Of a stretch of 64,000 nt of DNA, positions 16,464-25,642 are shown piece after piece. The position numbers and the translations under genes were made by a program. Source of the stretch: Bacteroidota bacterium (GTDB taxonomy: Bacteria; Bacteroidota; Ignavibacteria; UBA10030; SZUA-254); contig DATDFQ010000043.1 of NCBI GenBank assembly GCA_036522515.1, positions 124,001-188,000 of the forward strand, written 5' to 3'. Position 1 is the stretch's first letter; every line of letters begins with the position of its first letter. The notes under the pieces are model-generated. The model was not told the DNA's origin and did no database searches. It was given only the letters and a program-made list of their open reading frames with translations.

Positions 16464-17396
16464 ATGTATAAGGACTATTACAAAATTCTCGGCGTGGAGA
16501 GATCCGCCTCCACCGAGGAGATCAAGAAGGCCTACCGCCACCTCGCGCGCAAGTTTCATCCCGACAAAAACCCGGGGAACAAGACATCGGAGGAGAAGTT
16601 CAAAGAAATCAACGAAGCGAATGAGGTCCTCAGTAACCCCGAGAAGCGAAAGAAGTATGACCAGTTCGGGGCGGAGTGGAAGCAGTACCAGGAGAGAGGG
16701 GCCGGAGACGGAAGTTTTGATTGGTCAAAATACGATGCAGGGCGGCGCCAGGGAGGAGAAAGTTTTGGAGGCTCGTTCGGCGACCAGGATCCGCGCGATC
16801 TCTTTGAAATCCTCTTCGGGGAACGGTTTGCCGGGGGAGGAGGAACAAGGTCGGGACCGGCAAAAGGCGACGATTACTCGGGAGAGACGGCCATACCCCT
16901 CCCTGAGGCGTACAATGGGTCTGATCGTCTGATCAAGATGGGTGGAGAAACGTTGAGAATCAAGATCGGACCCGGGATCAAGGACCAGCAGGTTCTCCGG
17001 CTCGCGGGGAAGGGGGGACCGGGCAGAAACGGCGGCCCCAGAGGCGACTTCTATCTCACCGTAAGGGTTTCAAAACATCCCGATTTTGAGAGGAAAGGGG
17101 ACGACCTTTATTGCGACATCCCGGTGGACGTCACGGTGGCCGTCCTCGGCGGAAAGGCGGAAGTGAACACATTCAAGGGGACGGTGAAAGTCGATATCCC
17201 CGCGGGCACTTCGAGCGGGAAGACCCTTCGGCTCAAAGGCCTCGGCATGCCGCATTACGGCGAAAAGAACAAGTTCGGAGACCTTTTCGCAAGGGTCACC
17301 ATCCGGGTTCCCGCCAAGCTCAACAAGGAGGAACTGGAGCTCTTCAAAAGATTTGCGGACCTCCGAAATTCGAATCCAAAAGAAACGGGCGATTGA
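16464..17396 (+). CDS. DnaJ-family co-chaperone of the CbpA class (no zinc finger)
   Basis: 310 residues. The J domain spans about 1-68 with HPD at 32-34, the DnaK-stimulating motif. A Gly/Phe-rich linker follows (about 75-135, SFGGSFGDQ...FAGGGGT). The two C-terminal substrate-binding beta domains follow directly, with no CxxCxGxG zinc repeats, so it is CbpA/type II rather than canonical DnaJ. Motifs such as [19 protein letters not shown] and [19 protein letters not shown] are typical. The gene stands between tRNA-Lys and ygfZ. A TATAAA precedes the ATG but no -35 box at a suitable distance was found. Confidence 0.92.
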   Translation: MYKDYYKILGVERSASTEEIKKAYRHLARKFHPDKNPGNKTSEEKFKEINEANEVLSNPEKRKKYDQFGAEWKQYQERGAGDGSFDWSKYDAGRRQGGESFGGSFGDQDPRDLFEILFGERFAGGGGTRSGPAKGDDYSGETAIPLPEAYNGSDRLIKMGGETLRIKIGPGIKDQQVLRLAGKGGPGRNGGPRGDFYLTVRVSKHPDFERKGDDLYCDIPVDVTVAVLGGKAEVNTFKGTVKVDIPAGTSSGKTLRLKGLGMPHYGEKNKFGDLFARVTIRVPAKLNKEELELFKRFADLRNSNPKETGD

Positions 17397-17430
17397 ATTT
17401 CAGCCCCCTATTCTGTAGATTGTTTGCAGA

Positions 17431-18444
17431 ATGAACCTCCAGACCGCATCCTCCCTCGAACATGCGCAAAGCGTGCTCCGGACCTCCGCCGGTTCTTTCG
17501 AGAACAAGGCAGGTTTTCTCACCCTGGAGGGTTCTGAATCGATAGACCTTCTCAATAGGTTGTCAACCAATGATCTAAAGAACTTGAAGGAGTCTCTCGT
17601 CCGGCCGACCATCCTCACCTCGGAGAAGGGGAGAATGATCGACCTTGTCCTGGCTCTCAATCTGGGGGACCGGGTATTGCTGATCGTGGGTGAGGGGAAT
17701 GAGGGACCCGTAAAGTCCTGGCTGGAAAAATACATCATCATGGAAGACATCACCGTTACCGATGTAACCTCAAGCTATCAAAGGATTTCCATTATCGGGC
17801 CACAAGCCGCTTCTATCGCCTCACAACTCTGCCACAAGGACCTATCCTCGCCGGGAGAATCGATATTCGAATTGGGCGAAGCGGCCGGAGCATTTCTCTA
17901 CAGGAACCCGGAATGGCCGATCGAAGCGTATGATATCGTCGGAAGTCCGGACGAAATCGTGAAGGCGGGGGGTCGCCTCAAAGAAATTGGCGTTTTTGAG
18001 CTCAATGGGGGAGAAGCGGCTTCCGGTGCGATGGAACCTCTCAGGGTGGAATTGGGAGTCCCAAGAACCGGAAGAGAAATCGAAGAGAGGGTCAATCCGC
18101 TGGAGGCCGGCCTGGTGCGGTTCGTGAGCTTCTCAAAAGGATGCTATATCGGGCAGGAAGTGATTGCCCGTCTAGACACGTACAAGAAACTGCAACGTAG
18201 ATTGAGAGGGTTTATCTTTCCTGAGGGATATGAGAATGAGACTCCGGGACGCCTGTTTGTCGATGGAATTGAATCAGGATGGACTACAAGTCATGCCCAT
18301 TCCTTTAAAGCGGGGAAGCAGATTGCGCTCGGATATCTAAAGCTGTTTCCGGAGCCTGTCGCCGTGACGTTCGTGGCCAACGGTACAGAGAGGGAAGTTG
18401 CGTTGAGCGTTGTCGACCTTCCATTCGACTTTCCCGGTCTGTGA
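17431..18444 (+). CDS. ygfZ: YgfZ/GcvT-domain folate-binding protein
   Basis: 337 residues. Cytoplasmic tetrahydrofolate-binding protein that in other bacteria supports repair or assembly of some iron-sulfur enzymes. The family signature KGCYIGQE occurs at about 235, followed by VIARLDTYKKLQRRLRG. The N-terminal GcvT-like fold begins FENKAGFLTLEGSESIDLLNRLSTNDL. The stop overlaps the GTG of the next gene (GTGA), so the two are coupled. It is preceded by only 34 bp after the J protein. Confidence 0.88.
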   Translation: MNLQTASSLEHAQSVLRTSAGSFENKAGFLTLEGSESIDLLNRLSTNDLKNLKESLVRPTILTSEKGRMIDLVLALNLGDRVLLIVGEGNEGPVKSWLEKYIIMEDITVTDVTSSYQRISIIGPQAASIASQLCHKDLSSPGESIFELGEAAGAFLYRNPEWPIEAYDIVGSPDEIVKAGGRLKEIGVFELNGGEAASGAMEPLRVELGVPRTGREIEERVNPLEAGLVRFVSFSKGCYIGQEVIARLDTYKKLQRRLRGFIFPEGYENETPGRLFVDGIESGWTTSHAHSFKAGKQIALGYLKLFPEPVAVTFVANGTEREVALSVVDLPFDFPGL

Positions 18445-19202
18445 AGAGGAGAAGTCGCGGGAATAGTTCGAATCCGGAGAAACCGGTAGCCATCGTGACC
18501 GGGGCGGGGAAGAGGCTGGGCCGCCAAATCGCTCTTGCCCTGGGGAGAAATTCGTACAGGGTCATCGTCAATTACCACGATTCGGCTTCGGGAGCATCTG
18601 AGACTGTCTCAAGAGTGCTTAAGGAGGGGGGAGAAGCCCGTGCGATCCGGGCAGATATTACGAAAAAGAAGGACGTCCTCCGGCTGGTCCGCCGTACGAT
18701 CCAGATCTTCGGGAGAGTGGATCTTCTCGTGAATAATTCGGCGCTCTTTCTGGAGAGTCCCCTGGGCCGGACAACCGAGGCGGTATGGGATGCGACGATC
18801 GACGTTAACCTGAAGGGAACATTCCTGTGCTCTCAAGCGGTTGCCCCTGAAATGCTCAAGCGCGAAGGAGGCAGGATCATCAACATTGCTTCCCTGGGGG
18901 GAATTCAGGCCTGGTCCAGGCATCTTCCCTATAGCGTTTCGAAGGCGGGGGTAATCATGCTTACCCGAATCCTCGCGCGAACCCTTGCTCCCAACGTCCA
19001 GGTGAACGCCATCGCTCCGGGGACGATCCTGATGGGAGAGGAAGAGGATCCTTCCCAGGAACATGTCCCGGTTTCGACAATCCCCCTAAGACGTTATGGC
19101 AAACCGTCGGACGTGACCGACCTCGTCATTTTTCTTGCAAGTAAGGCCTCATACATGACAGGCCAGGTCTTCGTCGTCGACGGCGGCCGCTCAATTCCCT
19201 GA
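18441..19202 (+). CDS. SDR-family oxidoreductase (FabG/pteridine-reductase-like)
   Basis: 253 residues from GTG 18441, which overlaps the ygfZ stop by 4 bases. Short-chain dehydrogenase with NAD(P)-binding VTGAGKRLGRQIALALG at about 20-36, NNSALF (variant of NNAG), catalytic Ser in NIASLGG and the YSVSK catalytic pair. The sequence ends MTGQVFVVDGGRSIP as in FabG-like enzymes. The TGxGKRLG start and the folate-binding neighbour recall bacterial pteridine or dihydromonapterin reductases, but that is only a suggestion. Substrate not determinable. Confidence 0.85.
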   Translation: MKRRSRGNSSNPEKPVAIVTGAGKRLGRQIALALGRNSYRVIVNYHDSASGASETVSRVLKEGGEARAIRADITKKKDVLRLVRRTIQIFGRVDLLVNNSALFLESPLGRTTEAVWDATIDVNLKGTFLCSQAVAPEMLKREGGRIINIASLGGIQAWSRHLPYSVSKAGVIMLTRILARTLAPNVQVNAIAPGTILMGEEEDPSQEHVPVSTIPLRRYGKPSDVTDLVIFLASKASYMTGQVFVVDGGRSIP

Positions 19203-19227
19203 TTCCTTACCAGTCGAACAGGACCCG

Positions 19228-20061
19228 ATGAAAGCCTATAAGAACGCAGAATTTCTGAACAGCCCCGCAGCGCGTGAGATCCGTATCCTCTCGGAATTTC
19301 TTGAACCGGCCACCCGGTTCCGCCGGCAGGGGATCCGTAATACGATCGTTGTGTTCGGATCCGCCAGGATCCATTCGATGGCCGTCGCGAAAAAGAACCT
19401 CCGTCTCGTCCAGGCGGAAGTCGCGAGAAAGGGGCTGAAGGGAAAAAGGCTGGAAGAAAAACTTGAGAAGGCGTTGCATAGTGCTGAGATGTCAAGGTAT
19501 TATGAGGATGCGGTTCAGCTCACTTCGATGCTCACCCGCTGGTCTGAGACGCTCAGGCAGGAAAGACAATTCGTCATCTGTTCCGGAGGCGGACCGGGGA
19601 TCATGGAGGCGGCAAATAAAGGGGCCTACCTGGCGGGTGGAAAGTCGATCGGACTGAACATCACGCTCCCATTCGAACAGAAATCGAACAGGTATGTCTC
19701 GAAGGAGCTTAGCTTCGAGTTTCATTATTTCTTCATGAGGAAATTCTGGTTTGTGTACCTTGCGAAAGCCCTTGTGATGTTTCCGGGCGGGTTCGGCACT
19801 TTTGATGAGCTTTTCGAGGTCCTGACGCTCGTCCAAACCCAGAAAGTCGTGAAACCGATGCCGGTCATCCTCTATGGGCCGGAGTACTGGAACGAAGTGT
19901 TGAATTTCGCCGCTCTCGAGAAACACAACACGATCAGCCACAAAGACAGGCAGCTCTTTCGATTCGCCGACACTCCTGAAGAGGCATTTTCCTTCCTCAA
20001 GAAGGCTTTAACGGAGACCTACAAGGAGCAGAACCACACAAGAGTTAGAAGAAAGCGTTAA
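19228..20061 (+). CDS. LOG-family protein (TIGR00730-like Rossmann fold)
   Basis: 277 residues. Members of the LOG ('lysine decarboxylase'-named) family cleave nucleoside 5'-monophosphates, releasing the base, as in cytokinin activation. Motifs: VVFGSARIHS (41-50), SGGGPGIMEAANKGAYLAGG (119-138) and MFPGGFGTFDELFEVL (184-199), which hold the nucleotide-binding PGGxGT. It is longer than the minimal 190-residue LOG and has an N-terminal extension and a helical insert at 60-110, as in the larger bacterial subgroup. It lies 25 bp after the SDR gene. Physiological role unknown. Confidence 0.88.
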   Translation: MKAYKNAEFLNSPAAREIRILSEFLEPATRFRRQGIRNTIVVFGSARIHSMAVAKKNLRLVQAEVARKGLKGKRLEEKLEKALHSAEMSRYYEDAVQLTSMLTRWSETLRQERQFVICSGGGPGIMEAANKGAYLAGGKSIGLNITLPFEQKSNRYVSKELSFEFHYFFMRKFWFVYLAKALVMFPGGFGTFDELFEVLTLVQTQKVVKPMPVILYGPEYWNEVLNFAALEKHNTISHKDRQLFRFADTPEEAFSFLKKALTETYKEQNHTRVRRKR

Positions 20062-20215
20062 GTGATCGCGGCCTGAATTAAGCCCGGGACGACTGACAGA
20101 TCGGAAAACCTAAAACAGGGATCATGTGGCACACCTGGGACAGCACCACGGCGCTGTCAGCGAGATCTGGTCTGATTTCGTCAATCCCCGTAATGGCACA
20201 CCGTTTGTAGGGTAT

Positions 20216-20244
20216 TTGCCTAACAGGGTAAGATGTCGTATATT
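20216..20244 (+). promoter_or_regulatory. Promoter of the tmRNA gene
   Basis: TTGCCT (20216-20221), 17 bases, TATATT (20239-20244), seven bases before the GGGGATG 5' end of tmRNA at 20252. The 20062-20215 stretch upstream carries one weak hairpin (GACAGC/GCTGTC, 20139-20158) and nothing else that can be named. Confidence 0.7.
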
Positions 20245-20251
20245 TAACCAT

Positions 20252-20604
20252 GGGGATGACATGGATTCGACGGGGACGAGAATGGTCAGGACTGCATCCC
20301 GTGCTCTCCGCGTTGCACGCAAAAAAAGCGGAAAACCAATAAGTGCAGACTACAACTACGCACTGGCTGCTTAATTAAAGCAACCCATCCTCTGCAGCTC
20401 CGCCCGACGGGCTGCAACAGGGTGTCGACTTAGCCGGGCTAGCTCTGGAGTATCCTCGGGCCTACAGGGCGAAAATGTACTGAGGTAGGCCGTGTGTACC
20501 GCGTTTGCTCCGGTCACCACGGAAGAGCTCACAAGAGCAGACTACGGACGTAGATGTCTTGATGGTTTTCTCTTCGGACCGGGGTTCGATTCCCCGCATC
20601 TCCA
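20252..20604 (+). ncRNA. ssrA: tmRNA (transfer-messenger RNA)
   Basis: 353 bases. The 5' end GGGGATG pairs with CATCTCC at 20597-20603, followed by discriminator A; CCA is not encoded. The 5' part has the standard GACATGGATTCGACGGGGACG and the 3' part the T-arm GGGGTTCGATTCCCC. The tag reading frame runs from GCA at 20315 to the TAA at 20372-20374 and encodes ARKKSGKPISADYNYALAA, 19 residues ending in the usual YALAA protease signal. It rescues stalled ribosomes and marks the nascent chain for proteolysis. Confidence 0.96.
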
Positions 20605-20609
20605 CTCCC

Positions 20610-20629
20610 GGCCGCCCGCAAGGGCGGCC
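20610..20629 (+). terminator. Rho-independent-like terminator after tmRNA
   Basis: GGCCGCCC (20610-20617), GCAA loop, GGGCGGCC (20622-20629), then ACTTTCC. The 8-bp GC stem with a GNRA loop starts six bases after tmRNA. The T-run is short. Confidence 0.65.
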
Positions 20630-20674
20630 ACTTTCCCCGCGCGGCTTACCCTTACCGGTCGCATTAAATCCGGC

Positions 20675-20703
20675 TTGCATGTTTCATCCAAAAACCTGAT
20701 TTT
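20675..20703 (+). promoter_or_regulatory. Possible weak promoter of dapF
   Basis: TTGCAT (20675-20680), 17 bases, GATTTT (20698-20703), a poor -10 box. It ends eight bases before the dapF ATG, the same close spacing seen at xseA. Confidence 0.3.
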
Positions 20704-20711
20704 GGTTGGCA

Positions 20712-21584
20712 ATGGGCGAAGAGCGACAAAAAATCTCTTTTGTCAAAATGACCGGCGCGGGGAATGACTTCGTGCTCGTGGACGAGCTGAAGAATCGCTC
20801 GGCCACCGACTGGGCCCGGCTTGCTCCCGATCTATGCGACCGGCGGTACGGGATCGGTGCAGATGGTCTCCTCGTCCTTGCTCCCAGCGTCAGGGCGGAC
20901 TTTACCATGGAATACTATAACGCCGACGGGAGTTTTGGAGGCATGTGCGGAAACGGAGGCCGGTGCTCGGCCTATTATTATATTTCCACCGGGGCGCGCC
21001 GGGAGACCCGTTTCGAGGCCCTTGGCGACCTCTACATTGCCCGGGTCGCGGGGTCGGGCATATCCCTCCGCATGAAGGATCCGGTGAAGTTCCGAACGAT
21101 ACCGCTACAGACACCTGAGGGTCTCATCTCAGTTCAATTTATCGACACCGGTGCTCCGCACGCGGTCCTTTTCACTTCCGAGCTCCCGGATCAACTCCGG
21201 AGTAAGATCGGGTCGGAGGGGATCACCGGGCTTGGCCGCTCCATACGCCATCATAGCGAATTTGAGCCGGGTGGAACGAATGTCGACTTCGTCGAGTTAA
21301 TTCCCGGTGGAGGTATCGCCATGAGGTCGTACGAGCGGGGCGTGGAAGGGGAGACCCTTGCCTGCGGCACCGGGGCTGTGGCGAGTGCGGCCATCGCCGC
21401 GCTCACCAAGGGGATCGCTCCCCCGGTCAAAGTGAAAACGTGGAGCGATGAGATTCTCCGCGTAGACTTCAAGCTCGCCGGAAAAGAGATTAAAGATGTC
21501 GAGCTTGAGGGGCCTGTCACAATGGTTTACAAGGGGGAGTTGGAGTATTCACCATCAGCCGGGCGGGGAAAACATGGCACCTGA
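20712..21584 (+). CDS. dapF: Diaminopimelate epimerase
   Basis: 290 residues from ATG 20712; a TTG two codons earlier is less likely. Converts LL- to meso-diaminopimelate for lysine and peptidoglycan. Both catalytic cysteines are present: the first in GGMCGNGGRC and the second in LACGTGAVASA. The N-terminus FVKMTGAGNDFVL is diagnostic. The gene has no recognisable Shine-Dalgarno. Its last 11 bases overlap the start of the Rieske gene. Confidence 0.95.
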   Translation: MGEERQKISFVKMTGAGNDFVLVDELKNRSATDWARLAPDLCDRRYGIGADGLLVLAPSVRADFTMEYYNADGSFGGMCGNGGRCSAYYYISTGARRETRFEALGDLYIARVAGSGISLRMKDPVKFRTIPLQTPEGLISVQFIDTGAPHAVLFTSELPDQLRSKIGSEGITGLGRSIRHHSEFEPGGTNVDFVELIPGGGIAMRSYERGVEGETLACGTGAVASAAIAALTKGIAPPVKVKTWSDEILRVDFKLAGKEIKDVELEGPVTMVYKGELEYSPSAGRGKHGT

Positions 21585-22014
21585 ACAGAAGCTCTCAAGG
21601 AGGAATTTCGTGACGGAGGCGCTCGCCGGCTGGCTATTTCTCACCTGCCTCCCGGTGCTTTACTCCGTCGTGAAATATCTGGTACCCCCCAATATTCTCG
21701 ACAAGGTGGTTGAAGTCATCAATGCGGGAAAATTCACAGATATTCCGTTCAATAGCGCAAAGATCGTCCGGTTTAACAAGAAAGCCATCATCCTCGTCCG
21801 CACCGAGCAGGAGCAGGTCAAGGCGTTCTCGGCGGTCTGCACGCATCTCGGCTGCATCGTGGAGTTCAAGCCGGATGAGAAGATCTTCAAGTGCAACTGT
21901 CACGGGAGCCAGTTCGATCTGACGGGAAAAAACATCGCAGGACCAGCCCCGACACCGCTTAAGCCGTTCAGAGTGGAACTCAAAGATGACAACATCCTTG
22001 TCTCCCAGGCTTAA
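21574..22014 (+). CDS. petC: Rieske iron-sulfur protein of a cytochrome bc/b6f-type complex
   Basis: 146 residues from ATG 21574, inside the end of dapF. Carries electrons from quinol to a c-type cytochrome at the outer face of the inner membrane. An N-terminal anchor with twin Arg (SRRNFVTEALAGWLFLTCL, about 8-26) suggests Tat-dependent insertion. The 2Fe-2S site is complete: CTHLGC at 89-94 and CNCHGS at 107-112, so ligands are Cys89, His91, Cys107 and His110, with Cys94 and Cys109 placed to form the usual disulfide. Cytochrome b follows 48 bp later. Confidence 0.95.
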   Translation: MAPEQKLSRRNFVTEALAGWLFLTCLPVLYSVVKYLVPPNILDKVVEVINAGKFTDIPFNSAKIVRFNKKAIILVRTEQEQVKAFSAVCTHLGCIVEFKPDEKIFKCNCHGSQFDLTGKNIAGPAPTPLKPFRVELKDDNILVSQA

Positions 22015-22062
22015 TGTGAATACTCGCTGCACCGGCGCGAATACCTTCCTCCGGTCCCCGGT

Positions 22063-23121
22063 ATGCTGAGAAGCCTCGGCCTGTTTCTGGAAGAGAGACT
22101 CCGCGCTCGCGGCCTGATCGATTTCCTCTCGAAGAAGGAGGTCCCGAGGCACCGGCACTCTTTCTGGTATATCTTCGGCGGACTTTCTCTCTTTTTCTTT
22201 CTCATACAGCTCATTACAGGCGTCCTGCTCCTCATCTATTATAGCCCGACCCCTCAAACCGCAAATGAGAGCGTTCGGTTTATCCTCGCGCAAGTCCCTT
22301 CAGGGTGGTTGATACGATCCATTCACTCCTGGTCGTCAAACCTCATGATCGGATGTGTCTTCGTCCACCTCTTCAGCACCTACTTTATGAGGGCTTACAG
22401 GAAACCAAGGGAGCTGATGTGGGTAAGCGGCGTCGTGATGTTGTTCCTCGTGCTGGGGTTCGGGTTTACGGGGTATTTGCTCCCGTGGGACACGACGGCC
22501 TATTTTGCGACACAGATCGGGACGGAAATACCGAGGTCCATTCCCCTGGCCGGACCGGCGATCGTCACTCTTCTTCGGGGGGGCGAGTATATCGCAGAGG
22601 AAAGCCTGAAGCGATTATTCGCATTACATGTCGTGATCTTACCCCTGATATCCCTGCTGGTTATCGGGTTCCATGTCACTCTGAATCAACTGCAGGGTTC
22701 GAGCACTCCGATCGGAATCGTTCCCCAGAAAAGAGGGATCCCTTTCCTGGCGAACTATCTCTACAGGGACGCCCTGACGTGGACGTTCGGAACCATCTTC
22801 CTCTTTTCGCTCGTGCTTCTCTTTCCTGTCCAGCTTGGGGGCAAAGCGGATCCATTTTCATCTGCTCCGACCGGCATTCACCCCGAATGGTACTTTTTGA
22901 CCCTTTTTGAGACTTTGCGACTCATGCCGGGCACCCTGTTCGGATTCGACAGCGAAATGATCGTGAACGTCGGGGTCGGCCTGGTCGCGCTGGGCCTTTT
23001 CGCAGTTCCTTTCCTGGACCGTGCGGCAGCGATGGAACGGAGCGGCAAGCTTTTTCCGGCGATCGGCATCATCGCAATCCTCTATATGTCTTTGACAATC
23101 ACGCTCGCATATCTGACATGA
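22063..23121 (+). CDS. petB: Cytochrome b (b6 and subunit IV fused)
   Basis: 352 residues. Quinol-oxidising membrane subunit. The four haem-ligand histidines are His88/His102 and His189/His204. Spacings of 14 and 15 match the b6 type rather than mitochondrial bc1 (14/14). The chain continues past the b6 part into a subunit IV-like region with the Qo-site motif PEWYFLTLFETLRLMPG, so the two are fused as in green sulfur bacteria. No cytochrome c1 or f gene is nearby; the electron acceptor must be encoded elsewhere. Its ATGA stop overlaps the start of a small membrane protein. Confidence 0.94.
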   Translation: MLRSLGLFLEERLRARGLIDFLSKKEVPRHRHSFWYIFGGLSLFFFLIQLITGVLLLIYYSPTPQTANESVRFILAQVPSGWLIRSIHSWSSNLMIGCVFVHLFSTYFMRAYRKPRELMWVSGVVMLFLVLGFGFTGYLLPWDTTAYFATQIGTEIPRSIPLAGPAIVTLLRGGEYIAEESLKRLFALHVVILPLISLLVIGFHVTLNQLQGSSTPIGIVPQKRGIPFLANYLYRDALTWTFGTIFLFSLVLLFPVQLGGKADPFSSAPTGIHPEWYFLTLFETLRLMPGTLFGFDSEMIVNVGVGLVALGLFAVPFLDRAAAMERSGKLFPAIGIIAILYMSLTITLAYLT

Positions 23122-23294
23122 GAGATTCGCTGACACAGCAGGTTGCGGCGGGAACCGGCATACCGGATTGGGGGACGCGGATCATTCTCCTTGTCATCGT
23201 CGTATTCGCGCTTGCCGTGACTTCTTTGCTTTTATACGCGAAGATGAAGGAGGCAGATCAGAAGGCAGGGTTGGATTCGGATCCCTTGGAGTGA
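23118..23294 (+). CDS. Small single-helix membrane protein in the Rieske/cytochrome b operon
   Basis: 58 residues, unnamed. Its ATG at 23118 overlaps the cytochrome b stop (ATGA), a strong sign of a real, coupled gene. It has a polar N-terminus (MRDSLTQQVAAGTG), then one membrane helix (TRIILLVIVVFALAVTSLLL, about 20-39), then a charged tail (YAKMKEADQKAGLDSDPLE). Codon usage is like the neighbours. It may be a small subunit of the bc complex, comparable in size to PetG/PetL/PetM of b6f, or an assembly factor. No homology can be asserted from sequence alone. Confidence 0.75.
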   Translation: MRDSLTQQVAAGTGIPDWGTRIILLVIVVFALAVTSLLLYAKMKEADQKAGLDSDPLE

Positions 23295-23312
23295 GATTTG
23301 CGCCAGCGAACC

Positions 23313-23323
23313 CCCCTTCGGGG
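23313..23323 (+). terminator. Weak hairpin at the end of the cytochrome operon
   Basis: CCCC-TTC-GGGG directly after the operon, between convergent petB-type genes and purL. The stem is short and there is no T-run on the plus strand, so termination is uncertain. The rest of 23295-23383 is AT-rich and holds nothing recognisable. Confidence 0.3.
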
Positions 23324-23383
23324 CCCGGAACAGATTGTCCTATAATATATCTTATGTAAAGTTATCAGAAGGCGATTCCATTG

Positions 23384-25642
23384 CTACGCACCGGCCTCAA
23401 TCCCTAGCCGTTTTTCGAGTGCGGATTCATATACCTCCCCCATCTCCGAAACGCTCACCCTGATCCGGTCATTGATCACCAGATCAGGTCCGCCTACTGA
23501 TCCGACACGCGTCGATTTCACACGGAATTTTGCGAGAACGGATTGAACCTCGTCGAGCGCCGCGGGTGCAACCGAAATCAAAACCCTTGATTGATCTTCT
23601 CCAAAGAGCGTGTAATCATCCCGTGACCCTCTCTCCAGGTTGATCCGTGCTCCCTGCATGCTCCCGGGATCCGTCGCAAACAGGCACGACTCCGCCAGTG
23701 CGATCGCAATTCCGCCTTCGCTCAGGTCGTGTGCCGATTGGAGGAGTCCCGCGCGACAGAGGGCGAGAAGAGCTTCCTCGAGCCTCTTTTCTTCCCCAAG
23801 ATCGATGGGAGGGGCGTCGCCGGCGACGAGGGAGTGGATTACTTTAAGATATTCGCTCCCCCCGATATGGCCAACGGTATGCCCCAGAAGTAGTATCTGG
23901 TCTCCCTGATGCTGAAACCCGCCCCGGACGACCAGGCGGGCGTCTTCGATGAGGCCCAGCATTCCGATGACCGGACTCGGATAGATCGGCCCATCGGGAC
24001 TCTCATTGTAAAAGCTGACGTTCCCGCCGGTCACCGGAGTCTCCAACGCCGTGCAAGCATCGCCGATCCCTCTGACCGCTTCCTTGAATTGCCAGAACAT
24101 CTCCGGCTTTTTTGGATTACCGAAGTTCAAGCAATTTGTTATTGCAATCGGTCTCGCCCCCACGCAGGCAACGTTTCTCGCACATTCGGCTACTGCGATT
24201 TGTGCCCCTACATAGGGATTAAGAAAGACATACCGTGGATTGCAATCGGTCTTGAGCGCGATCGCCCGGCGGCTTCCGTCGATTCTGACGACCGCGGCAT
24301 CTGCACCGCCTGACACAATCGTGTCGTTGCCGACCATCGAGTCGTACTGTGTCGAGATCCAGCGTCTTGAGGCGATGTTGGGGCTGGAGAGGAGTTCCAG
24401 GAGTGACCGGTTATAGTCCCGGGGTTCGGGAAGTACGGCAAGATCGACTTTTCGCAACTCGCCGACGTAGGCAGGTTGCCTGCTCTCGGGCTCATAGACG
24501 GGAGCACCGCCGCCCAGAACGAGACTCACCGGAGGCACGTCTGCAACCAGTTTCCCCCCGTGGCTGATCCGGAGTCGCGGTTCACCCGTCACCTGACCGA
24601 TCACCCGGCACTCCAGATCCCACTTGCGGAAGATGGACCTGGCACGCTCCTCGTCGCCGGGCTTCGTCACAATCAACATCCGCTCCTGCGATTCGGAGAG
24701 CATGATCTCGTACGCGCTCATCCCCTCTTCTCTTACCGGCACGCTGTCGAGGTCGATCGTCATGCCGACTCCCCCCTTTGCGCTCATCTCCGATGTTGAA
24801 CAGGTAATTCCGGCGGCGCCCATATCCTGTATCCCGACAATGCACCCCGCCTGAATTGCTTCTAGTGTCGCTTCAAGGAGGAGTTTCTCTGTGAACGGGT
24901 CTCCCACCTGCACCGACGGCCGCTTGACCTCGGAAGCGGCGGAGATCTCCTCGGAGGCGAACGTGGCTCCATGAATGCCGTCCCTCCCGGTCGACGACCC
25001 GACGATCATCACAAGGTTCCCGGCGCCGCTCGCCCGGGCCCGGACGAAATCACGGTGGCGCACGACCCCCACCGCCATTGCATTCACGAGCGGGTTATCG
25101 CCGAAGCATTCCTCGAAATAGGTGTCGCCGGCGACAGTCGGAATGCCGAAGCTATTCCCATAATTGCCGATCCCGCGGACGATCCCCCTCGCAAGGTAGC
25201 GCGTCCTCGGATTTCCGGGGTCCCCAAAACGGAGCGAGTTCAGGGCCGCCACGGGTCTCGCCCCCATCGTGAAGATGTCTCTCATGATCCCGCCGACACC
25301 GGTGGCTGCTCCCTGGTAGGGTTCTACCGCCGAAGGGTGATTGTGGCTCTCGATCTTGAATGCGATCGCAAGGCCATCCCCGATGTCCACCAACCCCGCA
25401 TTTTCCTCCCCGCCTCCCACGAGGAGCCGGGCGCCGGTGCGGGGGAGCTTCTTCAATTCAAGAATCGAATGTTTGTACGAACAGTGCTCGCTCCACATGA
25501 CGCTGTAGATCCCAAGCTCCGTATAGGTGGGGGTTCGGCCGAGGAGTTCAAGAATTTTCTCGTACTCTCTTTCTTCCAGGCCGAGTTCGCGCGCCCGTTT
25601 GAGATCGACCGATGGCTCAGGTTTCTGGCGGGCCGGCCCCAT
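23384..25642 (-). CDS. purL: Phosphoribosylformylglycinamidine synthase subunit PurL (small form)
   Basis: 752 residues, the size of the small PurL that works with separate PurQ and PurS. ATP-dependent step four of purine synthesis: FGAR to FGAM. Motifs: [32 protein letters not shown] (catalytic His/ATP site), [21 protein letters not shown] and [11 protein letters not shown]. The ATG directly follows the TGA of the biotin-carrier gene with no gap. It is the last gene of the seven-gene minus-strand operon; purQ and purS are not in the window, while purF lies at 48-50 kb. Confidence 0.96.
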   Translation of the reverse strand: MGPARQKPEPSVDLKRARELGLEEREYEKILELLGRTPTYTELGIYSVMWSEHCSYKHSILELKKLPRTGARLLVGGGEENAGLVDIGDGLAIAFKIESHNHPSAVEPYQGAATGVGGIMRDIFTMGARPVAALNSLRFGDPGNPRTRYLARGIVRGIGNYGNSFGIPTVAGDTYFEECFGDNPLVNAMAVGVVRHRDFVRARASGAGNLVMIVGSSTGRDGIHGATFASEEISAASEVKRPSVQVGDPFTEKLLLEATLEAIQAGCIVGIQDMGAAGITCSTSEMSAKGGVGMTIDLDSVPVREEGMSAYEIMLSESQERMLIVTKPGDEERARSIFRKWDLECRVIGQVTGEPRLRISHGGKLVADVPPVSLVLGGGAPVYEPESRQPAYVGELRKVDLAVLPEPRDYNRSLLELLSSPNIASRRWISTQYDSMVGNDTIVSGGADAAVVRIDGSRRAIALKTDCNPRYVFLNPYVGAQIAVAECARNVACVGARPIAITNCLNFGNPKKPEMFWQFKEAVRGIGDACTALETPVTGGNVSFYNESPDGPIYPSPVIGMLGLIEDARLVVRGGFQHQGDQILLLGHTVGHIGGSEYLKVIHSLVAGDAPPIDLGEEKRLEEALLALCRAGLLQSAHDLSEGGIAIALAESCLFATDPGSMQGARINLERGSRDDYTLFGEDQSRVLISVAPAALDEVQSVLAKFRVKSTRVGSVGGPDLVINDRIRVSVSEMGEVYESALEKRLGIEAGA

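Noticed and set aside
18305..18571. Minus-strand frames of 88-95 codons across the ygfZ/SDR junction
   Set aside because: They are antisense to two coupled genes and encode no recognisable protein.
23335..23360. TATAAT-containing stretch between petB operon and purL as a promoter
   Set aside because: No -35 box at 16-18 bases and no gene downstream on the plus strand.
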